Positions 7,386 through 17,340 are shown, numbered from the stretch's first letter. The stretch: DNA of 64,000 nt from an uncultured Candidatus Saccharibacteria bacterium (GCA_938030095.1 CALHGK010000001.1:1-64000), one strand, 5' to 3'. The notes: generated from the letters alone by a model not told the origin. Numbers and translations are program-made.

Positions 7386-8084
7386 CTACGCTGCTGCATC
7401 GTCGCTACCCTGCTCGGCTGCAACGTCTTCAGCATCCGCGTTTTCGGCGGCACCAGCAGCGGCTTCATTAGCGGCAGCAAGGGCACTTGGCTCGTAGGCA
7501 CTCGCAATGACGAGATCCTTCACCGTCACGTCATCATCGGCAGTACCTTCACGGCCATCGTCGTGTTCGACCAGTTCAACACCCTCAGGTAGTGTGATGT
7601 CGCCCACTGTGACGCGGTCACCTTCGCTAGCCAAGCCAAGCACCGACACATCAAGCGCCTCAGGCAAGTCCATCGGCAAGGCCTTCACCTCAACCTTCTC
7701 AATCGCTTGCAGCACGACCAGCCCATTTTTCTCAGCCTCAGACTCACCCATGCCGGAGAGACGGACTGGCACCTCTGCCGTAACCGGCTCGTCTGCACGC
7801 ACTGCATGCAGGGCAATATGGCGAATCACACCCACTCGCGTTGGGTCGTAATCGATACTTTTGATAAGCGCAATCCGCCGCTTGACCCCTGTCAAGTGAA
7901 TCGGTGTGTGACGGCCGGCTGCGGCCACAACCTTTGCTACTTCGCCACTTGGCGCCTGCACATCAGCAGCCTCCATACCAGCACCATACACCACCGCTGG
8001 CGTTATGCCTTGGCGGCGCAATTGGCGAACTTTCTTACCATGAATTGATCGTGTCTCGATCCTTAGTGTTATCTTATCTCCCAT
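7386..8084 (-). CDS. rplY: Ribosomal protein bL25, long (TL5/CTC) form
   Basis: bL25 binds 5S rRNA in the large subunit. The 232-residue protein has the L25 domain (about 1-95, starting LRIETR and containing AVVYGAG) and the TL5/CTC beta domain (about 100-190, with VPVRLSGMGESE and LPMDLPEALDVSV), plus an Ala/Glu/Asp-rich tail of about 40 residues. The start at 8084 is fixed by AAAGGAG just upstream and by homology; the frame is open further 5'. CTC-type proteins can be stress-induced general proteins in other bacteria. The acidic tail is probably disordered. Confidence 0.93.
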   Translation of the reverse strand: MGDKITLRIETRSIHGKKVRQLRRQGITPAVVYGAGMEAADVQAPSGEVAKVVAAAGRHTPIHLTGVKRRIALIKSIDYDPTRVGVIRHIALHAVRADEPVTAEVPVRLSGMGESEAEKNGLVVLQAIEKVEVKALPMDLPEALDVSVLGLASEGDRVTVGDITLPEGVELVEHDDGREGTADDDVTVKDLVIASAYEPSALAAANEAAAGAAENADAEDVAAEQGSDDAAA

Positions 8085-8199
8085 AGTTCTCCTTTCGGAT
8101 ATGTTTCCGGAGTTAAGTAATATTGCCTCTTTAGTATAACATTTTTGTGCCAGGTGGGCCAAAAGCAGCAAAGAACTCCCTTCCCCGAGCAAAGTATGG

Positions 8200-8205
8200 T
8201 ATACT
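8200..8205 (+). promoter_or_regulatory. Extended -10 of dedA
   Basis: TGG-TATACT ends eight bases before the ATG at 8214; no SD lies between. Confidence 0.55.
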
Positions 8206-8213
8206 AAAGCGCG

Positions 8214-8882
8214 ATGGAATCACTTATACATGCAATTACTGGCCTCGGCATTGCCGCGGTTTTGCTCGTGGTCTATGCAGAGTCTGGCCTCTTGATCGGC
8301 TTTGTCTTGCCGGGGGATAGTCTGCTCTTTACGGCGGGCTATATGGTGAATCAAGAGATCCTTCGCCTGTTTGGGCAGCCGCTCAATATTCATCTCTTCG
8401 TTGCAGCGATCGCTCTTATGGCAATCCTGGGCGATAGTACTGGCTATGCGTTTGGCCATAAAGTCGGGCGCAAACTTTTTCTCAAGCCCAACTCGCGCTT
8501 TTTTAAGAAAAAATACCTCGAGCAGGCCGAGCAATTTTACCAAAAGCATGGCTCACTGACCATCGTCCTGGCGCGCTTTGTACCCATCGTGCGCACCTTT
8601 GCTCCAATCGTGGCTGGCGCGAGCAAGATGCACTACAATACCTTCCTCTTATTCAACATCGTCGGTGGTGCTCTATGGGCTGCCATCTTCACCTATCTTG
8701 GCTATTTTGCAGGCGCAATCCTCACCAAAGCTGGGGTCAATATAGAGGTCGCTGCAATTATTATCATCCTTATCTCTGTTGCACCGATGGTCATCCATGC
8801 GCTTAAGCAAAAATCGACTCGCGATAAGCTCAAGTACCAGTTTTCTGTCCTGCTACGCAAGGGCACGCGGACGAAGAAGTAA
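8214..8882 (+). CDS. DedA-family membrane protein (SNARE-associated/VTT domain)
   Basis: The 222-residue polytopic protein has the DedA core: the re-entrant LPGDSLLFTAGY segment, GDSTGYAFGHKVGRKLF, and the ARFVPIVRTFAPIVAG block with the family's essential Arg residues. Some DedA proteins act in undecaprenyl-phosphate or phospholipid flipping and support envelope homeostasis; this is family knowledge and not visible here. Transcription is probably leaderless from the -10 at 8200-8205 and ends at a 15-bp hairpin. Confidence 0.92.
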   Translation: MESLIHAITGLGIAAVLLVVYAESGLLIGFVLPGDSLLFTAGYMVNQEILRLFGQPLNIHLFVAAIALMAILGDSTGYAFGHKVGRKLFLKPNSRFFKKKYLEQAEQFYQKHGSLTIVLARFVPIVRTFAPIVAGASKMHYNTFLLFNIVGGALWAAIFTYLGYFAGAILTKAGVNIEVAAIIIILISVAPMVIHALKQKSTRDKLKYQFSVLLRKGTRTKK

Positions 8883-8901
8883 CCTCTTCACACTATTTGT
8901 A

Positions 8902-8942
8902 AAACAAAGAGTCAGCGTATGAGCAGCTGACTCTTTGTTTTG
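8902..8942 (+). terminator. Strong terminator after dedA
   Basis: AAACAAAGAGTCAGC (8902-8916) pairs perfectly with GCTGACTCTTTGTTT (8926-8940), with T-rich sequence after. The complementary A-rich start makes it usable for the convergent gene too. Confidence 0.88.
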
Positions 8943-8978
8943 TCTTGTTCGACTGTCCAATATTTTGTGCTACACCTA

Positions 8979-9509
8979 TTACCTGGCAGCCGGCGGTTCG
9001 TCGCCATACATCTGACGAATCTGCTTTTCGTACTCTGCAAATGGCGGCAGACCCATCGCTGCACGACGCTCATCAAGCCGCTCAGCATCTTCGACTGGGT
9101 AGAGACGAAGGGTTTTACCCCGCCCCTGAAACTGCGAGCCATATATCTGTGGCCGACCACGCAGCAAACACACCCGATCCTCGAGAAAGGCGATATCGCG
9201 CAGCGCGACCTCGCCACGTGGCGCTGCCTTCATTAGCTCAAGGCAGTGCTCCATAAAGTCGATATCTGGCGAATGCTGTAGTAATAACCACGCCGCAGCC
9301 GAAGCCTCCTTACCCACCATACGTATTGTTGGCCAACCAATTGCCGCCACAATCGTACGCAAAAATTCAGTCGAGTCAGCATCGAGCGATGCATCCCACG
9401 CCCCGCCATCGGCCAAGTACTGCTGGCGCATTGCTTGATCGCGCTGGGCATAGCGGAGGATGGCAGTGCGATATGATTGCTTATCAGGTTGTGACTGTTT
9501 TGATTTCAT
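8979..9509 (-). CDS. DUF6624-like protein
   Basis: The 176-residue soluble protein has the pattern of DUF6624-like proteins: an IGWPTIRMVGKEAS segment, AAWLLLQHS, a GEVALRDIAFLEDRV helix and YGSQFQGRG. The function of that family is unknown, and I assign it by remembered pattern, not by a search. Its start lies eight bases after the uvrA stop, on the same strand, so it is probably the second gene of a uvrA operon. That position hints at DNA damage only weakly. Confidence 0.65.
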   Translation of the reverse strand: MKSKQSQPDKQSYRTAILRYAQRDQAMRQQYLADGGAWDASLDADSTEFLRTIVAAIGWPTIRMVGKEASAAAWLLLQHSPDIDFMEHCLELMKAAPRGEVALRDIAFLEDRVCLLRGRPQIYGSQFQGRGKTLRLYPVEDAERLDERRAAMGLPPFAEYEKQIRQMYGDEPPAAR

Positions 9510-9517
9510 GTTGGATA

Positions 9518-12352
9518 TTAGCCCAACAGTGGCCGCAAATACTTCCCCGTAAACGATGCTGGGTTATGTGCCACCTCTTCGGGTGTACCACTGGCGATGA
9601 CGGTGCCGCCGCCCTGCCCGCCTTCGGGGCCCATGTCGATGATATGGTCGGCGCACTTGATAACCTCAAGATTATGCTCAATGATAACCATACTATTGCC
9701 GCCCGCTACGAGACGTTGGAGAATCTCGAGTAGCTTCTTGACATCAGCGGTGTGCAGGCCAGTGGTGGGCTCATCGAGAATATAGAGTGTCTTGCCAGTC
9801 GTGCGCCGGCTTAGCTCGGTGGCAAGTTTGATACGCTGCGCCTCACCGCCGCTAAAGGTCGTGGCAGGCTGGCCGAGCTTGATATAGCCAAGGCCTACTT
9901 CGTTGATCGTCGTCAACTTGCGAGCAATTGCAGGAATGTTAGCGAAGAACTCACAGGCTTGCTCGACCGTCATATCCAGGACGTCGCTAATTGTCTTACC
10001 TTTGTAGGTGATCTCAAGCGCCTCACGATTATAACGTTTACCATGACACTCAGGGCATTGAATATAGACATCCGGCAAGAAATGCATCTCTATCTTAATA
10101 ACGCCATCACCCTGGCAGTGCTCGCAGCGCCCACCCTTAACGTTGAAGCTAAAACGCCCTGGCTTGTAGCCGCGAATATTCGCCTCGGGCGTGCCCGCAA
10201 AAAGCTCGCGAATCTGTGTAAAGACACCGGTATAGGTGGCGGGGTTGGAGCGCGGGGTGCGACCGATTGCCGACTGATCGATGACAATTGCTTTATCGAG
10301 CTGCTCGACCCCATCGATTACATCATGTGCACCTGGCACTGCTTGGGCGCGGTGTAAACGGGCAGTGAGCTCGCTCGCGAGAATGCTATTGACGAGCGTC
10401 GACTTGCCACTGCCACTCACCCCTGTCACCAGCGTAAGGACGCCAAGCGGGATGGTCACGTCGATATTCTTGAGATTATTCTCGCGTGCCCCGCGGATTA
10501 TCAGCGCACGGCCTTGCTCAATCGGACGACGCTGGGCTGGCACTGGGATCTTCTCCGCGCCAGACAGATACCGACCGGTGATACTCTGCGGCATACGTGC
10601 TACCTCTGCTGGTGTACCATACGCCACGATCTCCCCACCGTGCACGCCAGCGCCTGGCCCAACATCCACCAGGTAGTCAGCCGCCGCAATCGTATCTTCG
10701 TCATGCTCTACCACAAGCACGGTATTGCCTAGGTCGCGTAGATTCTTGAGCGTCTGGATGAGGCGATCGTTATCACGCTGATGGAGGCCAATTGATGGCT
10801 CATCCAGCACATACAACACCCCCTGCAGGCCACTACCAATCTGCGTCGCGAGGCGGATGCGCTGCGCCTCACCACCACTGAGCGTGTTGGCTGCTCGCCC
10901 TAGCTCGAGGTAGCTGAGCCCGACATTGTTCATAAAGCCCAGCCGCGCCATGATTTCTTTGACAACAAGCTTAACGATGTGTTGTTGTTCTGCAGTAAAT
11001 TCCAGCTGGCCTATCATATCCAGCGCATTGGCGACGTCGAGATTGCAAATATCCATAATGGAGAAGCCATTGACTGTCACTGCCAGCACCACTGGTTTGA
11101 GCCGTGCACCCTTGCAGGCCGTACACTTACGCTCCCGCATGAAGCGCTCGATATCTTTGCGCATAAACTCACTATCGGTCTCGCGATGGCGACGCTCGAG
11201 GTTAGGGATGACTCCCTCGTAGGTCGAGTCGTAATAGCGATTACCACTGAGGTGAATGCGGTATTTTTGCGTGCCTGTGCCATACAGCACTTTCTGCACG
11301 GCATCATCACTCAGCTCCTTGACGGGCACGTGCAAGCTAAAGCCATGCTCCTCAGCCACCGCGGCGAGACGCTTCATGTACCACGCTTCGGCATTAAAGC
11401 GGTTGAAGGGGCGGATCGCTCCCTCGGCAATTGTTAGATTGGGGTTAAGGATGAGCTCCGGATCAACCTCCAGGCGTGTGCCAAGGCCCGTGCAGACTGG
11501 GCACGCCCCCTGCGGCGCATTAAAACTAAAGAGCCGCGGCTCAAGCTCGGGGATATCCTCACCTGGGTGATCCATGCAGGCATAGCGCTGACTATACGTC
11601 GTGATCTCGCCACTCGTGGCATCCAGCACCTGCACAACCCCACCGGCAAGCTCCAGCGCTTGCTCGACCGACTGCGAGATGCGGCTCACCATCGTTGGCG
11701 CCATCACGACACGATCGACCACCAGCTCAATATCATGCTTATAGCTCTTCTGTAGTTCTGGGAACTCATCGAGTGCATACACCACGCCATCCACCCGAGC
11801 TCGCGCAAAGCCACTGCGCATGTACTGCTCGGGGATGTGGGCAAACTCCCCTTTCTTTTGGCTCACGATCGGTGCCAATAACATGAGCTTGCTCCCCTCA
11901 GGATGTTTCATAATTTCGTCGATAATAGACTGAGCTGTCCGGCGCTGGACAGGCTTGCCACAGCGCGTACCATCGGGCATAAGAGCTGGGCAATGCGGCA
12001 CCCCCACCCGAGCAAAGAGCAGGCGTAAATAGTCGTAAATCTCCGTCACTGTAGCAACAGTGGAGCGTGGGTTGCGGCTCGTCGACTTTTGGTCGATGCT
12101 AATACTGGGGCTCAGGCCATCAATGGAGTCAACGTCGGGCTTATCCATAATACCAAGGAACTGCCGTGCATAGCTGCTCAAGCTCTCCACGTAGCGGCGT
12201 TGCCCCTCAGCGTAGATCGTGTCAAAGACGAGGCTCGACTTACCGCTACCACTCAGGCCCGTCACCACCACAAACTGATCGCGTGGAATGGTCACGCTGA
12301 CATCTTTGAGGTTATTCTGGCGCGCCCCAACAATCCGTATCTGCTCCGACAT
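9518..12352 (-). CDS. uvrA: Excinuclease ABC subunit A
   Basis: UvrA recognises bulky lesions in nucleotide excision repair and loads UvrB. The 944-residue length is standard. It has two ABC cassettes with Walker A GLSGSGKSS near residue 33 and GVSGSGKST near 640. ABC signatures NTLSGGEAQRIRLA and TFSGGEAQRIKLA are present, with zinc-binding cysteine pairs (CPVCTG, CTACKG, CEHCQG with CPECHG). The ATG at 12352 follows TGC-TACAAT by eight bases, so the message looks leaderless. A DUF6624-like gene follows. uvrB and uvrC are not in the window. Confidence 0.98.
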   Translation of the reverse strand: MSEQIRIVGARQNNLKDVSVTIPRDQFVVVTGLSGSGKSSLVFDTIYAEGQRRYVESLSSYARQFLGIMDKPDVDSIDGLSPSISIDQKSTSRNPRSTVATVTEIYDYLRLLFARVGVPHCPALMPDGTRCGKPVQRRTAQSIIDEIMKHPEGSKLMLLAPIVSQKKGEFAHIPEQYMRSGFARARVDGVVYALDEFPELQKSYKHDIELVVDRVVMAPTMVSRISQSVEQALELAGGVVQVLDATSGEITTYSQRYACMDHPGEDIPELEPRLFSFNAPQGACPVCTGLGTRLEVDPELILNPNLTIAEGAIRPFNRFNAEAWYMKRLAAVAEEHGFSLHVPVKELSDDAVQKVLYGTGTQKYRIHLSGNRYYDSTYEGVIPNLERRHRETDSEFMRKDIERFMRERKCTACKGARLKPVVLAVTVNGFSIMDICNLDVANALDMIGQLEFTAEQQHIVKLVVKEIMARLGFMNNVGLSYLELGRAANTLSGGEAQRIRLATQIGSGLQGVLYVLDEPSIGLHQRDNDRLIQTLKNLRDLGNTVLVVEHDEDTIAAADYLVDVGPGAGVHGGEIVAYGTPAEVARMPQSITGRYLSGAEKIPVPAQRRPIEQGRALIIRGARENNLKNIDVTIPLGVLTLVTGVSGSGKSTLVNSILASELTARLHRAQAVPGAHDVIDGVEQLDKAIVIDQSAIGRTPRSNPATYTGVFTQIRELFAGTPEANIRGYKPGRFSFNVKGGRCEHCQGDGVIKIEMHFLPDVYIQCPECHGKRYNREALEITYKGKTISDVLDMTVEQACEFFANIPAIARKLTTINEVGLGYIKLGQPATTFSGGEAQRIKLATELSRRTTGKTLYILDEPTTGLHTADVKKLLEILQRLVAGGNSMVIIEHNLEVIKCADHIIDMGPEGGQGGGTVIASGTPEEVAHNPASFTGKYLRPLLG

Positions 12353-12360
12353 ATCGTCTT

Positions 12361-12366
12361 ATTGTA
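12361..12366 (-). promoter_or_regulatory. Extended -10 of uvrA
   Basis: TGC-TACAAT on the minus strand, eight bases before the uvrA ATG. Confidence 0.55.
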
Positions 12367-12435
12367 GCATGTATACTGGTGAGATACTAGATTTGTGCAA
12401 GAGGCCAACTGAACCTCCCCGCATCTTTTAGGGTG

Positions 12436-13176
12436 CTACACTCGCGATGTAAGCCGCTCCTTCTTTGGTCGGCTTGCCGCAACATAGGAGACGAGGCCAC
12501 ACCAATACAATGGCATAATACTATAGATAATCCATGCCTCAGATACTTTACCAAAGAGCTGCAGTGCAAGGGCCGACTCCGAGGCGGCAAGTATTGTCCC
12601 ATTGCAACTGCCCACGCTCCACCGCAGCCGATAGTCCGTCAGAGCTGCCGCTGCCCCGCTCGTCATCAGCACCATAAGTACAGCAGCATACACTTTTATT
12701 GCTCCAGCAAGGAGCGGGCTTCCTACACGCGGCAACACGTTGTGCAGTGTCGAATATACCATTATTGCATTACCCATGAAGGTAGCTAGCAGCAATGCCC
12801 AATTTATGCGCCTGGCAGCTCCCTTCGCAAGAGCAAAGATGAGACGCCACAAATTTATAACACAGAGCACCAGATACGCCAACAAAGACACCCCCAGCCC
12901 AACGATAAGATGCGAGAAGGGCAAGAACGCCACCAGCGAGTCGGCCACAGCAAACAGCATAAGTGCTACAAGAAGGAGCCACGTCGTTGGCTGCCGCCGA
13001 TCGCTATAGCGCCAAACTGCAAGAAAAATCATCATCGTTGTGAGTGGGCTCATTGCTTTTTGCAACCACCACCACTGGTCTGCTGGGGCAAACTGCAGCA
13101 GCTGCCACACCACCGCGCAGAGAAACGCTGGCCAGAGAGCCCTCAAGAGTTTCGTTAGTTTCATCGTTAAATTCAT
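12436..13176 (-). CDS. YhhN/TMEM86-like membrane protein
   Basis: The 246-residue protein has about eight hydrophobic helices arranged as in the YhhN (lysoplasmalogenase-like) family. It has the repeated 'small-residue then S-D/E-S' helices: FAVADSLVAFLPF and ASESALALQLFG. Animal members hydrolyse lysoplasmalogens; bacterial roles are mostly unknown. The start at 13176 (MNLTMKLTK) is preferred over an upstream ATG at 13251. The upstream part would lie over a -10-like TACTAT/TATATT (13189-13181) and carries no conserved sequence. It is a single gene. Confidence 0.7.
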   Translation of the reverse strand: MNLTMKLTKLLRALWPAFLCAVVWQLLQFAPADQWWWLQKAMSPLTTMMIFLAVWRYSDRRQPTTWLLLVALMLFAVADSLVAFLPFSHLIVGLGVSLLAYLVLCVINLWRLIFALAKGAARRINWALLLATFMGNAIMVYSTLHNVLPRVGSPLLAGAIKVYAAVLMVLMTSGAAAALTDYRLRWSVGSCNGTILAASESALALQLFGKVSEAWIIYSIMPLYWCGLVSYVAASRPKKERLTSRV

Positions 13177-13257
13177 AGAAAATATAGTAGCCCATCCTAC
13201 GCACAGATTGCAAGGCAACCAGTGTATTATCCAGAGCCAGATGTTTCTCACTCAAAT

Positions 13258-13917
13258 TTACCGAGCGAAATACCGAGCAATAGCCTCTTCCGCCTCCGCC
13301 CAGGTGCGACACTCAATAGCGCGTGGATCGTCGATCGTAGCGCCTGGGTGCCATGGCCGTTCGCCAAACAAAATCGCCAAGCCAAGCGGCGCATCATCTC
13401 CTTCAAGGCCACGCTCGAGGTGATGCGGCGAGTCATCAATCGCAACCTCCATATTATGCTGCCGGTATATCTCTGTCTTGGAGTCGGTCATTATCTTGAT
13501 GCCATCCTCGGTTTCGACTGGCCGCCGCGTCAAAATAACCTGCTCAAAGACACCAGGCAAGTACTTTTCGATACTCTGCTGTGTCACATCTGCTAAACCA
13601 TAATGCCGGGCCGAGACTGCATAGAGTCGATACTTGGCCACTAGTCTTCGCAACGCCTCAATCGTCTCTCTGTCTGGGACTTGCATCTCCTCAAACCAAT
13701 CAGGCTTCGCCATGCCTGGTGTCGTCCCCAATTGCAACCCATTAAATCGCTCCTGCACTTCCTCTGGCGATACATCCCACGTCGTCTGTGATATGTTGGG
13801 CTGGAAGTTGGTACCATAATGCTCATTATACGCTGCCACCAGCCCTTCAGCGCACGGAAAGACGACATCATCAAGGTCGACGGCAATAGCAGGTTTGTCA
13901 TTTTTTGTTCGTTCCAT
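13258..13917 (-). CDS. 5'(3')-deoxyribonucleotidase-like HAD phosphatase
   Basis: The 219-residue protein begins with the HAD motif I VDLDDVVF. It continues with a cap helix region, a motif-II-like YAVSAR segment and motif III/IV near VAIDDSPHH. The layout fits the NT5C (5' nucleotidase, deoxy) family, which removes phosphate from deoxynucleotides and may adjust nucleotide pools. GGAGGAG stands a few bases before the ATG. It neighbours another nucleotide-handling Nudix gene upstream, about 135 bases away. Substrate assignment is by family only. Confidence 0.75.
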   Translation of the reverse strand: MERTKNDKPAIAVDLDDVVFPCAEGLVAAYNEHYGTNFQPNISQTTWDVSPEEVQERFNGLQLGTTPGMAKPDWFEEMQVPDRETIEALRRLVAKYRLYAVSARHYGLADVTQQSIEKYLPGVFEQVILTRRPVETEDGIKIMTDSKTEIYRQHNMEVAIDDSPHHLERGLEGDDAPLGLAILFGERPWHPGATIDDPRAIECRTWAEAEEAIARYFAR

Positions 13918-14053
13918 ATTACTCCTCCGTTGTTACTGATTTATTGTCATTGCTTAACACTCAAAGCCCACACTTCTGTTATTTTGTCCAATAGACGAAG
14001 CTGAGGCACAAGCGAAATTATCGCGCTGCTGCGTGGCTCTTAATCATTACTGG

Positions 14054-14554
14054 CTACAGCAGCTCTGGCCGCTCCTGCTGCACATAGTGTCGCAATGAGC
14101 TGATATAATGCACCGCCGCCGCAAAGGGATAGTCGGTTTGTGGCGTAATGGGCTGCTGCATCAGGTCATCTGGTGTGAGCCATTGGTAGCTACTGTGCTC
14201 CCAGCTGAGGGTAATTTCTGGCGCATCGTCATCAACGATTGCTGCATAGCACATATAGCTTAGCCGCTGACCATCAGGGTGCGGCAGTACATGCTCGAAG
14301 GCCACACTCAGCTGACTCGGCGCAAAGCCAAGGCCAGTCTCTTCTTCTATCTCCCGCCGCGCTGCCTCAAGTGGTGTCTCACCAGGCTCGACTATGCCAC
14401 CAGGCAGGTCGGCACCATGCGGAAAGAGCGGATGCGTACTACTGCGCTCAAGGACGAGAATTTTGCCAGTCGCATCAACAATCAGTGCTTTGGCTAAGAA
14501 ATGGGGGTGGCTATTGTCCGGTTGGATTGCCCGAGTAAAATATATGTTTGTCAT
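14054..14554 (-). CDS. Nudix hydrolase
   Basis: The 166-residue protein carries a complete Nudix box, starting GGIVEPGE and ending REIEEETG, in a typical beta context (ADLPGG before it). These enzymes cleave X-linked nucleoside diphosphates; possible substrates include damaged nucleotides. The start at 14554 (MTNIYF) is chosen because TATAAT lies at 14567-14562, seven bases upstream. The open frame extends six codons further, into the promoter. Confidence 0.88.
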   Translation of the reverse strand: MTNIYFTRAIQPDNSHPHFLAKALIVDATGKILVLERSSTHPLFPHGADLPGGIVEPGETPLEAARREIEEETGLGFAPSQLSVAFEHVLPHPDGQRLSYMCYAAIVDDDAPEITLSWEHSSYQWLTPDDLMQQPITPQTDYPFAAAVHYISSLRHYVQQERPELL

Positions 14555-14561
14555 GGCGTCT

Positions 14562-14567
14562 ATTATA
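14562..14567 (-). promoter_or_regulatory. -10 box of the Nudix gene
   Basis: Consensus TATAAT on the minus strand, seven bases before the ATG at 14554. Confidence 0.6.
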
Positions 14568-14729
14568 CACAAAAGAATGGAGACTGATTGCTGCTATATC
14601 CTTTTGGTCCTACTCAGGGAGGTTAGTCGCCGAAACATCAATGTCTTATATTGCTCTTATGAGAGCACACTTGACACTAAGAAAGCAGTGCTAAGCAAGT
14701 CAAGCACACCTATCAAAACTCGTATTAGT

Positions 14730-14756
14730 TAGCACTCTTGCACCGAGAGTGCTAAT
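14730..14756 (+). promoter_or_regulatory. CIRCE operator (HrcA site) of clpB
   Basis: A perfect CIRCE element: TTAGCACTC, nine bases, GAGTGCTAA. The spacer holds a -35-like TTGCAC (14739-14744), and a -10-like TACTAT/TATACC lies about 16-19 bases further on. HrcA binding would therefore cover the promoter and relieve only after heat or folding stress. hrcA itself is not in the window. Confidence 0.95.
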
Positions 14757-14870
14757 TTGCTACTATACCAATAGGCCACGCGGCTGACACCCAGCGCGAT
14801 CGGCCACCCGTTTTTAAGTAACTCACCGGGCGTTCTGTTGCCCGCACTATATAACTACAAGGAGGGATAT

Positions 14871-17024
14871 ATGCCACCAAACATGAACCAACAAGATAAC
14901 AAAAAGCCTCTCGAGCAATTTGGCACCGACCTCACCGCCCTGGCGCGTGAGGGCAAGCTCGACCCGGTGATTGGCCGGGACGAAGAAATCCGCCGCACTA
15001 TGCAGATCCTCAGCCGACGCACCAAGAATAACCCGGTGCTAATCGGTGAACCGGGCGTCGGTAAAACCGCCATTGTCGAGGCATTGGCGCAGCGCATCGT
15101 TAAGGGGAACGTACCGGCGTCGCTGCGGGATAAGCGGCTGATTAGCTTGGAGATTTCGAGCTTGCTGGCCGGTGCCAGCTTTCGTGGTCAGTTTGAAGAG
15201 CGCCTCAAGGGTGTACTCAAAGAGGTAGAGGAAGCGGCTGGCGAGATCATTCTCTTCGTCGATGAAATTCACACCATGGTCGGCGCTGGCAAAGGCGAAG
15301 GCAGTATGGACGCCGGCAATATGCTCAAACCTGCCCTGGCCCGCGGCAAGCTACACATGATTGGTGCCACCACGCTGGCCGAGTACCGCCAGTATGTCGA
15401 GAAGGACGCAGCCCTGGAGCGGCGCTTTCAGCCAGTTTACGTCGGTGAGCCGAGTTTTGATGACACCATCGCTATCTTGCGTGGCCTCAAGGAAAAGTAC
15501 GAAGTCCACCACGGCGTCAAGATTGCTGATGATGCGATTGTGGCGGCAGCGCGGCTGTCTACCCGCTACTTGCCTGACCGCTTTTTGCCTGACAAGGCGG
15601 TTGATCTGCTGGATGAAGCCACCAGTGCTCTGAAAATGCAGCTGGAGAGCGTGCCGATTAGCCTCGATCGGCTCAATAACCGCCGTTTACAGCTAGAGAT
15701 TGAAGAGGCCGCGCTCAAAAAAGACAAATCCGAGCACGCCAAGGCCCGCAAAGCAGAAATCAAGCAGCAGATCGCTGACCTCCGGGCTCAGGCTAAAGCG
15801 ATTGACAGCAAATGGCAGCATGAAAAGGATATCCTGCAGACTGTCAACACCGCTGCCGAAAAAATGGATAGCCTGCGCTCTCGTCTTGAAATCGCCGAAC
15901 GCGATGCCGATCTGGCAACCGCCAGCCGTATCAAATACGGCGATATGCCGGAGCTGGAGAAAAAGCTGAGCGCTGCCCGCCAGGAACTGGCCGCCATCCC
16001 ACCGGCCGACCGCTTACTGCGCGAAGAAGTCACGCCTGATGACATTGCCAGTGTGGTGGCGCGCTGGACGGGCATCCCTGTGGAGCGGCTGATGGAAAGT
16101 GAATCAAGTAAATTAACCAAGCTTGAAGACTCAATCGGCCGCCAGGTTATTGGCCAAGACCGCGCCGTGGCTGCCGTAGCGAGCGCCATTCGCCGTTCGC
16201 GCGCTGGGCTCAGTGATACCAATCGGCCAATCGGCTCCTTCCTCTTCCTTGGCCCGACTGGGGTCGGTAAAACAGAGGTAGCCCGCAGCCTGTGCCGCGA
16301 ATTATTTGACGATGAGCACGCCATGATCCGCATCGATATGAGCGAATACATGGAGCGGCACGCTGTGGCGCGGCTGATTGGTTCGCCACCAGGCTACGTC
16401 GGCTACGACCAAGGTGGGCAACTCACCGAAGCAGTGCGCCGCCGCCCCTACAGCGTAGTACTGTTTGACGAGATCGAAAAAGCCCACCCCGACGTCTTTA
16501 ACGTGCTCCTCCAGGTACTCGACGACGGCCGCCTGACTGATGGCCAAGGCCGGACAATCGACTTTAGTAACACCATTATCATCATGACGAGCAACGTTGG
16601 CTCGCAGATGATTATGGACTTTACCGGTGACGACCTATCTGTACTGGACAATAAAATGCTTGAGGTGCTACGCCAGCATTTCCGCCCAGAGTTCCTCAAC
16701 CGCATTGATGACATCGTGATCTTCGACCGTATTCACGAGCAGGCGATGCGGGCCATCGTTGACGTGCAGCTGGAGCGCGTTGCCCGCCACGTCAAAGACA
16801 GCCGCGATATCACGCTCCAGTTTGATGATAGCATCCGCGATATGCTAGCCCGCGATGGCTATGACCCGAGCTTCGGTGCCCGGCCACTCAAACGCTTAGT
16901 GCAAAAACGTATTCTTGACCCGCTGGCGCTGGAGCTTATCGATGGGCGTATTCGCGAAGGTATGACGGTGGTAGCGAGGGCAGCTGACGGGCGAGTCACC
17001 TTCAGCCCGCAGGCGTCCTCATAG
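14871..17024 (+). CDS. clpB: ClpB-type disaggregase lacking the N-domain
   Basis: ClpB pulls proteins out of aggregates with DnaK. Nucleotide domain 1 has GEPGVGKT (59-66) and FVDEIH. The long coiled-coil middle domain (about 250-390) marks it as ClpB rather than ClpC or ClpA. Nucleotide domain 2 has GPTGVGKT and VLFDEIEK. There is no N-terminal Clp-N repeat domain: NBD1 begins about 20 residues in, giving 717 residues instead of about 860. It resembles the short ClpB isoform made by internal initiation in other bacteria, but here it is the only form. The ATG at 14871 follows AAGGAGGG (14859-14866); an in-frame TTG at 14838 is not needed. CIRCE controls it. Confidence 0.94.
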   Translation: MPPNMNQQDNKKPLEQFGTDLTALAREGKLDPVIGRDEEIRRTMQILSRRTKNNPVLIGEPGVGKTAIVEALAQRIVKGNVPASLRDKRLISLEISSLLAGASFRGQFEERLKGVLKEVEEAAGEIILFVDEIHTMVGAGKGEGSMDAGNMLKPALARGKLHMIGATTLAEYRQYVEKDAALERRFQPVYVGEPSFDDTIAILRGLKEKYEVHHGVKIADDAIVAAARLSTRYLPDRFLPDKAVDLLDEATSALKMQLESVPISLDRLNNRRLQLEIEEAALKKDKSEHAKARKAEIKQQIADLRAQAKAIDSKWQHEKDILQTVNTAAEKMDSLRSRLEIAERDADLATASRIKYGDMPELEKKLSAARQELAAIPPADRLLREEVTPDDIASVVARWTGIPVERLMESESSKLTKLEDSIGRQVIGQDRAVAAVASAIRRSRAGLSDTNRPIGSFLFLGPTGVGKTEVARSLCRELFDDEHAMIRIDMSEYMERHAVARLIGSPPGYVGYDQGGQLTEAVRRRPYSVVLFDEIEKAHPDVFNVLLQVLDDGRLTDGQGRTIDFSNTIIIMTSNVGSQMIMDFTGDDLSVLDNKMLEVLRQHFRPEFLNRIDDIVIFDRIHEQAMRAIVDVQLERVARHVKDSRDITLQFDDSIRDMLARDGYDPSFGARPLKRLVQKRILDPLALELIDGRIREGMTVVARAADGRVTFSPQASS

Positions 17025-17044
17025 CTTTTACTCCCCAAAGATGC

Positions 17045-17050
17045 TATACT
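17045..17050 (+). promoter_or_regulatory. Extended -10 of the YeaQ-like gene
   Basis: TGC-TATACT lies 35 bases before the ATG at 17086, leaving a short leader with an SD (AAGGAG). Unlike most such boxes in the window, this one gives a conventional leader. Confidence 0.5.
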
Positions 17051-17085
17051 AGTACGATAACCATTAATGAAGGAGACAATCAACT

Positions 17086-17340
17086 ATGACTATACTCGTA
17101 TGGCTTATCATCGGTGGTCTTGCCGGCTGGCTGGCATCCAAGGTGGTAAATAAAGGTGCCGACTCAGGCGCACTGACCAACATTATCGTTGGTATCATCG
17201 GTGCAATGCTGGGTGGCTGGCTGGTCAGTCTGATGGGCGGCAGCGCCGATGTGCTGACCGGCTTTAACGTTGCTAGCCTGCTGACCGCCTTCTTTGGCGC
17301 AGTTGTGCTGCTGGTTATCCTCAAGCTTATCAAAAAATAA
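17086..17340 (+). CDS. GlsB/YeaQ/YmgE-family small membrane protein
   Basis: The 84-residue protein has three hydrophobic segments with the family pattern GGLAGWLASKVV, IVGIIGAMLGGWL and a final helix ending in Lys. Annotation as 'transglycosylase-associated' is historical; the function is unknown, though members are often stress-induced. AAGGAG precedes the ATG. It follows clpB by about 60 bases but has its own promoter and terminator. Confidence 0.9.
   Translation: MTILVWLIIGGLAGWLASKVVNKGADSGALTNIIVGIIGAMLGGWLVSLMGGSADVLTGFNVASLLTAFFGAVVLLVILKLIKK

Noticed and set aside
14838..14870. TTG start of clpB at 14838
   Set aside because: The ATG at 14871 has a perfect AAGGAGGG at the right distance, which would lie inside the coding region if TTG were used.
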